Source: MWBV01 sp964418095 (GTDB taxonomy: Archaea; Nanobdellota; Nanobdellia; Pacearchaeales; GW2011-AR1). From it: DNA of 17,726 bases. Each line of letters starts with the position of its first letter. The stretch's first letter is position 1. The stretch lies in the NCBI GenBank assembly GCA_964418095.1, contig CAYQKM010000011.1, positions 1 through 17,726 on the forward strand. The letters run 5' to 3'. Shown piece by piece: positions 14,933-17,726 of this stretch. A model generated the notes under the pieces. It was not told the origin of the DNA. It did not search any database and worked only from the letters and a program-made list of their open reading frames with translations. A program made the translations under genes and the position numbers.

Positions 14933-16318
14933 ATGAAAATTATTTATATTTTAGGATTTGCTTTTTCCTTTTTCCTTTTTTTAATTTTGAATACAAGTTT
15001 TGCTAGCTCAAGTTTTGCTTGTGGAGTTGTTCTGGATTCAGAAACTATTTCTTCTGACTGGGCAAATGTAATTGTTTATTTTGAGGAGAATAAGTCTGAC
15101 TTTACAAATTGTCAAGTAAACCCAGAGAAAAAGTTTTGTTGTGATTTAGAAAATATTTCTTCAATTAAGTCAGAAGCAGGGAAAAAAGTATTTGCAGAAG
15201 TATATGATGTAAAAAGAGATTTAAGTGCAGGACCAGTCTATGTCTATTTAACTGATAAAGGATATGATCTTTTTCCAGATATGATAATAGAAAATTCCAT
15301 AGACTTTAATATTTCAGATAGGGAGATTTTTGTAAATTCTCCAATTATCCCAGCAAAACTATCTTCATATAATCCTTCTGAAAGCTTAATATATAGAAAC
15401 AATTTATCTGGAGAGTCAGAGATTACATTATGTGAAGATTGTAATTCATCTGATTTTTTTTTATCTCTTTTAAAAGGGGAAAACACAGTATATTTAACCT
15501 CTAAATCTAATGAAGAGATAAGGAAAGAAAAAAAAGTAACAATATACAATTTAGATTATTTTGAGACCGGATTAAATATTTTTTGCAATGCCTGCAAAAC
15601 AAAAAAGAAATTTTTATATGTTCCATCTAATGAAGAGGTAATAATTAATTTATATTTTAATTCTTCTGATAACATTTCAGGAGAATTTTTAATTTATTTT
15701 CCAAGAGCTTGGATTATTTTGAACAACTCGAATTTAATTGATTTTAGCACATCGCATCAGGGAGTTATTGAAAAAATCCAAAATAATTCTTTTTTTTCAG
15801 TGAACTACACAGTCAAATTGCCTAAAAAGATAATGAAACAAGACTATTTTATCTATCAAAAAATTGGGGGGCAGAGCAAATTAACTAAAATAAGATCATT
15901 TCAGATAAAATTATTTCCATTTCATAAAATAAATAGTTTTGAAGAGAATTATCCTAATGAGGTGCTAGGGAAGAGTTCTTCTCCTAAAAATCCAATTGTC
16001 TTAGATATACAAGATAATAACTTGGAGAGCGTTGCAATTTTTCCAAAATCTGATGTTGGGATTTCTTACTCATATGTTGAGAGCAAAACTAAGAATAAGA
16101 TAAACTCAAAAGAGAAGGAGTTCAATATCTTGACGACCCTCTCAGAAAACGAAATTGAAAAGATCTTTTTAGTATTTAAAACAATTAAAGATGCTCCTAT
16201 TGAAGCTTATTCTCTTGGCAAATCTTTAGATTTAAAAAAGTATTACTCAGATGAAAATTATGATTATTATTCTGCTTACGTCTACAAGAAGTCCCCAATT
16301 ATCATTAAATCTCGCTAA
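14933..16318 (+). CDS. Exported protein with eight cysteines and two CxxC pairs
   Basis: The protein has 461 residues. Residues 1-29 are a signal peptide, with C30 just after it. The first domain (30-100) has C30, C60 and the vicinal pair C69-C70 (VIVYFEE, TNCQVNPEKKFCCD). Two CxxC pairs follow: CEDC (167-170) and CNAC (218-221). The rest is beta-rich with several sequons (for example around 157, 171, 243, 247 and 285), and the last 100 residues include a helical LSENEIEKIFLVFKTIKD. There is no C-terminal membrane helix. The C30 position right after the core could allow lipid modification, but no clear lipobox precedes it. I do not recognise the family. Eight cysteines suggest disulfides or metal binding outside the cell. 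It follows the protease gene by 34 nt and has its own TATA-like box. Confidence 0.7.
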   Translation: MKIIYILGFAFSFFLFLILNTSFASSSFACGVVLDSETISSDWANVIVYFEENKSDFTNCQVNPEKKFCCDLENISSIKSEAGKKVFAEVYDVKRDLSAGPVYVYLTDKGYDLFPDMIIENSIDFNISDREIFVNSPIIPAKLSSYNPSESLIYRNNLSGESEITLCEDCNSSDFFLSLLKGENTVYLTSKSNEEIRKEKKVTIYNLDYFETGLNIFCNACKTKKKFLYVPSNEEVIINLYFNSSDNISGEFLIYFPRAWIILNNSNLIDFSTSHQGVIEKIQNNSFFSVNYTVKLPKKIMKQDYFIYQKIGGQSKLTKIRSFQIKLFPFHKINSFEENYPNEVLGKSSSPKNPIVLDIQDNNLESVAIFPKSDVGISYSYVESKTKNKINSKEKEFNILTTLSENEIEKIFLVFKTIKDAPIEAYSLGKSLDLKKYYSDENYDYYSAYVYKKSPIIIKSR

Positions 16319-16357
16319 ATCTCATTCTATTCTTATTAACTTTCAAGATATTTTGTA

Positions 16358-16382
16358 ATTTCTTATCTTTATTCATTTTTTC
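16358..16382 (+). terminator. T-rich terminator after the 461-aa gene
   Basis: A pyrimidine-rich stretch ending in T6 (16376-16381) lies about 40-65 nt after the stop at 16316-16318 and before the promoter of the winged-helix gene. No hairpin is needed for archaeal oligo-T termination. Confidence 0.4.
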
Positions 16383-16396
16383 TCACACAAAAAGTA

Positions 16397-16404
16397 TTTA
16401 AATT
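16397..16404 (+). promoter_or_regulatory. TATA box (TTTAAATT) for the winged-helix/surface protein operon
   Basis: TTTAAATT begins 30 nt before the ATG at 16427 and is preceded by acaaaaagta (BRE-like). Leaderless transcription of the two-gene unit is expected. The spacer holds an imperfect AT-rich sequence (ttgttccgacatata) with no clear operator symmetry. Confidence 0.55.
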
Positions 16405-16426
16405 ACAAATTGTTCCGACATATAGT

Positions 16427-16660
16427 ATGACTAAGCGTAAGATACATAGTACGATTAATCGCAAAAAAGAGGATGCTTTAGAGGATAAGATAATTGAATC
16501 TTTGAATAATTCTATTAATCCTAAATCGACTCAAGAGATTGCAGATGAAATAAACAAGCCTTGGCATTCAATTCAAACACGTTGCTTAAGGCTTCAAATA
16601 AGTAATAAGATAACAGGGTTTAGAATAGGGAGAATAAATTTGTGGCAAATAAGGAAATAA
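16427..16660 (+). CDS. Small winged helix-turn-helix protein
   Basis: The protein has 77 residues. A basic N-terminus (MTKRKIHSTINRKK) is followed by a helix (18-27), the STQEIADEINKPWHSIQTRC segment (34-53) that fits helix-turn-helix with a PWHSIQ recognition helix, LRLQISNKITGFRIG and a wing strand ending NLWQ. The size and the WHSxQxxCLxLQ pattern match small archaeal winged-helix proteins I associate with DPANN genomes. It probably binds DNA as a dimer and may repress its own promoter, since it is the first gene of a unit in which the next gene starts one base after its stop. C53 is the only cysteine, so redox or metal sensing through a cluster is unlikely. The target is unknown. Confidence 0.8.
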   Translation: MTKRKIHSTINRKKEDALEDKIIESLNNSINPKSTQEIADEINKPWHSIQTRCLRLQISNKITGFRIGRINLWQIRK

Positions 16661-16661
16661 A

Positions 16662-17726
16662 ATGAATAAAAGAGGGTTAATTAAAATAAGTGCATTTTTA
16701 CTAGTTCTTCTTTTAATACTCGTAGTAGTGTTTTCTTCTTTATTTAGCTCTGCTTCTATTTCTGTTCAAGAAAGGCAATATTTTGTTGGAGAAGAGATTG
16801 TTCTCTACTTCCACGATTCTGATTTTTGTTCTATAAAGATAAAAACCCCCTCAGGAGAGTCGCAAATGGAATGCAATCAGAAATTATCCTTTCTATTTGA
16901 AGAAAAAGGAGATTATTCTTTTGATATTAGGTATTCTGATTCTTTTGAAAAGTTTGAAGTTAATGTATTGTCTAATTCAAACTTATCCGATTTAACCAAT
17001 CCAAAAAAAGAATTTTTAGAAAACTCTAAAGAAGAATTAACTTCTGAAATAACTAAATCCAATTATTTGTTTAACTTTGAAAACGGAAATACTTATTATT
17101 TACCTTTTATTCTTGAATTTGATTTTAAAGAAATTGGGAATTATGAACTCTTTATAACTTCTCCCTCTGAAGAGACAACCTCTAGAATAGGTTCTAACGA
17201 TATTTTTTTATTTGAAGTTCTTGAAGAAGGAAAATACACCCTTAATTTATCTAGCGACACTGGAGAAAAATCATATGAATTTCTCTCAATTAAGGAAATA
17301 AAATCTAAACTAACCCAAGAAAAAGCTGAGATAGGAAAGCCAGTAAAATGGATTAGGCAAATTAATTTATTTGAAAGAGAGAATTTTGTTAATCTTCCAA
17401 ACAATTTGGATTTTGCTGTATTTGATGAAGAAGGAGAAATATTTACTGATTATTTCTTGGTAGAAGATAACAATAAGAGATATGTCTTAATTAATGAAGA
17501 CTCTTCAGAAAAACTCTTCTTAAATTATATCACCGAAGCCCCAGAAATTCAAGAAAAGGACATTTCTGAAAATAAAAAAGAAATTGTAGTCTCATCCCCA
17601 GAATACATTCACTATGAAAATGTTTTGTCCTATGTTTCAATACCAGAGAGATTATCTGTGGGACAGGAAGATTTAATCAAGATTTATTGGAAAGAAAATA
17701 ATACTTATCTTGACTTTAATGCTTCA
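16662..17726 (+). CDS. Surface protein with N-terminal signal anchor, 3'-partial
   Basis: Open from the ATG at 16662 to the right edge: 355 residues, no stop. Residues 1-32 form a signal peptide or anchor (MNKRGLIKIS and a long hydrophobic core ending SSLFSSA). The rest is beta-rich, with SISVQERQYFVGEEIVLYF opening an Ig-like domain, two cysteines (about 55 and 70), acidic patches, and a stretch LTQEKAEIGKPVKWIRQINL (about 216-235) of a kind I recall as repeated in large archaeal surface proteins. Near the right edge, IPERLSVGQEDLIKIYWKEN looks like the start of another such unit. The start lies 1 nt after the winged-helix stop, with a weak aagg upstream, so it is co-transcribed and probably reinitiated. 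It is probably a large envelope protein whose repeats continue beyond the window. Confidence 0.7.
   Translation, partial: MNKRGLIKISAFLLVLLLILVVVFSSLFSSASISVQERQYFVGEEIVLYFHDSDFCSIKIKTPSGESQMECNQKLSFLFEEKGDYSFDIRYSDSFEKFEVNVLSNSNLSDLTNPKKEFLENSKEELTSEITKSNYLFNFENGNTYYLPFILEFDFKEIGNYELFITSPSEETTSRIGSNDIFLFEVLEEGKYTLNLSSDTGEKSYEFLSIKEIKSKLTQEKAEIGKPVKWIRQINLFERENFVNLPNNLDFAVFDEEGEIFTDYFLVEDNNKRYVLINEDSSEKLFLNYITEAPEIQEKDISENKKEIVVSSPEYIHYENVLSYVSIPERLSVGQEDLIKIYWKENNTYLDFNAS

Noticed and set aside
14933..15024. Lipoprotein signal with C30 as lipidated cysteine
   Set aside because: No convincing lipobox precedes the cysteine, and bacterial-type lipidation is not established for this group.
16662..16757. 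Type IV prepilin (class III) signal in the right-edge surface protein
   Set aside because: The RG followed by LIKIS lacks the usual processing context and glutamate, and the long hydrophobic core ending SSLFSSA fits an ordinary signal peptide or anchor.
1..17726. CRISPR array, insertion sequence, tRNA or rRNA genes
   Set aside because: No regularly spaced short repeats, transposase motifs, terminal inverted repeats or GC-rich structured RNA stretches were seen on either strand.

Overview
The window looks like an AT-rich archaeal chromosome segment, most probably from a DPANN lineage such as Pacearchaeota or Woesearchaeota. The grounds are: TTTAAATA-type boxes placed 28-30 nt before start codons (leaderless archaeal promoters), heavy ATA/AGA codon use, large sequon-rich (N-x-S/T) surface proteins, a HerA/VirB4-type ATPase, and a small winged-helix protein of a type I associate with these archaea. 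There is no rRNA, tRNA or other marker here, so the lineage is inferred.

Layout. (1) 1-4374 +: the C-terminal 1457 residues of a giant secreted protein of Ig-like repeats, a DUF2341 domain, a LamG-like lectin domain and a duplicated C-terminal module; it runs off the left edge. (2) 4409-6082 +: an exported, C-terminally membrane-anchored protein with a region resembling cell-wall-binding repeat 2. (3) 8135-6079 -: a tight four-gene operon of unknowns (acidic coiled coil, Cys-rich membrane protein, basic helical protein, small helical protein). (4) 8268-12855 +: a membrane-spanning HerA/VirB4-type ATPase with an ectodomain of about 620 residues, then two overlapping genes for small helical and coiled-coil cytoplasmic proteins. 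(5) 12898-13695 +: a secreted protein that appears to share a domain with the ATPase ectodomain. (6) 13798-14898 +: a polytopic membrane protein with HEAGH, an M50-like zinc protease candidate, preceded by a possible 16-codon leaderless upstream ORF. (7) 14933-16318 +: an exported protein with eight cysteines, including two CxxC pairs. (8) 16427-16660 +: a small winged-helix protein, followed 1 nt later by a surface protein that runs off the right edge (16662-17726).

How it may fit together. Nearly every gene encodes a secreted, membrane or envelope-associated product, or a coiled-coil protein that could sit beneath the membrane. The ATPase places a motor inside and a glycosylatable multidomain receptor outside. 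A cytoplasmic coiled coil reminiscent of archaellum/pilus FlaC-type scaffolds follows it, then a secreted protein resembling its ectodomain. The best candidate for an undescribed system is therefore a trans-envelope ATPase machine with a matching secreted partner. This is inference from domain content and order. No FlaI/FlaJ, pilin or Sec genes are present in the window.
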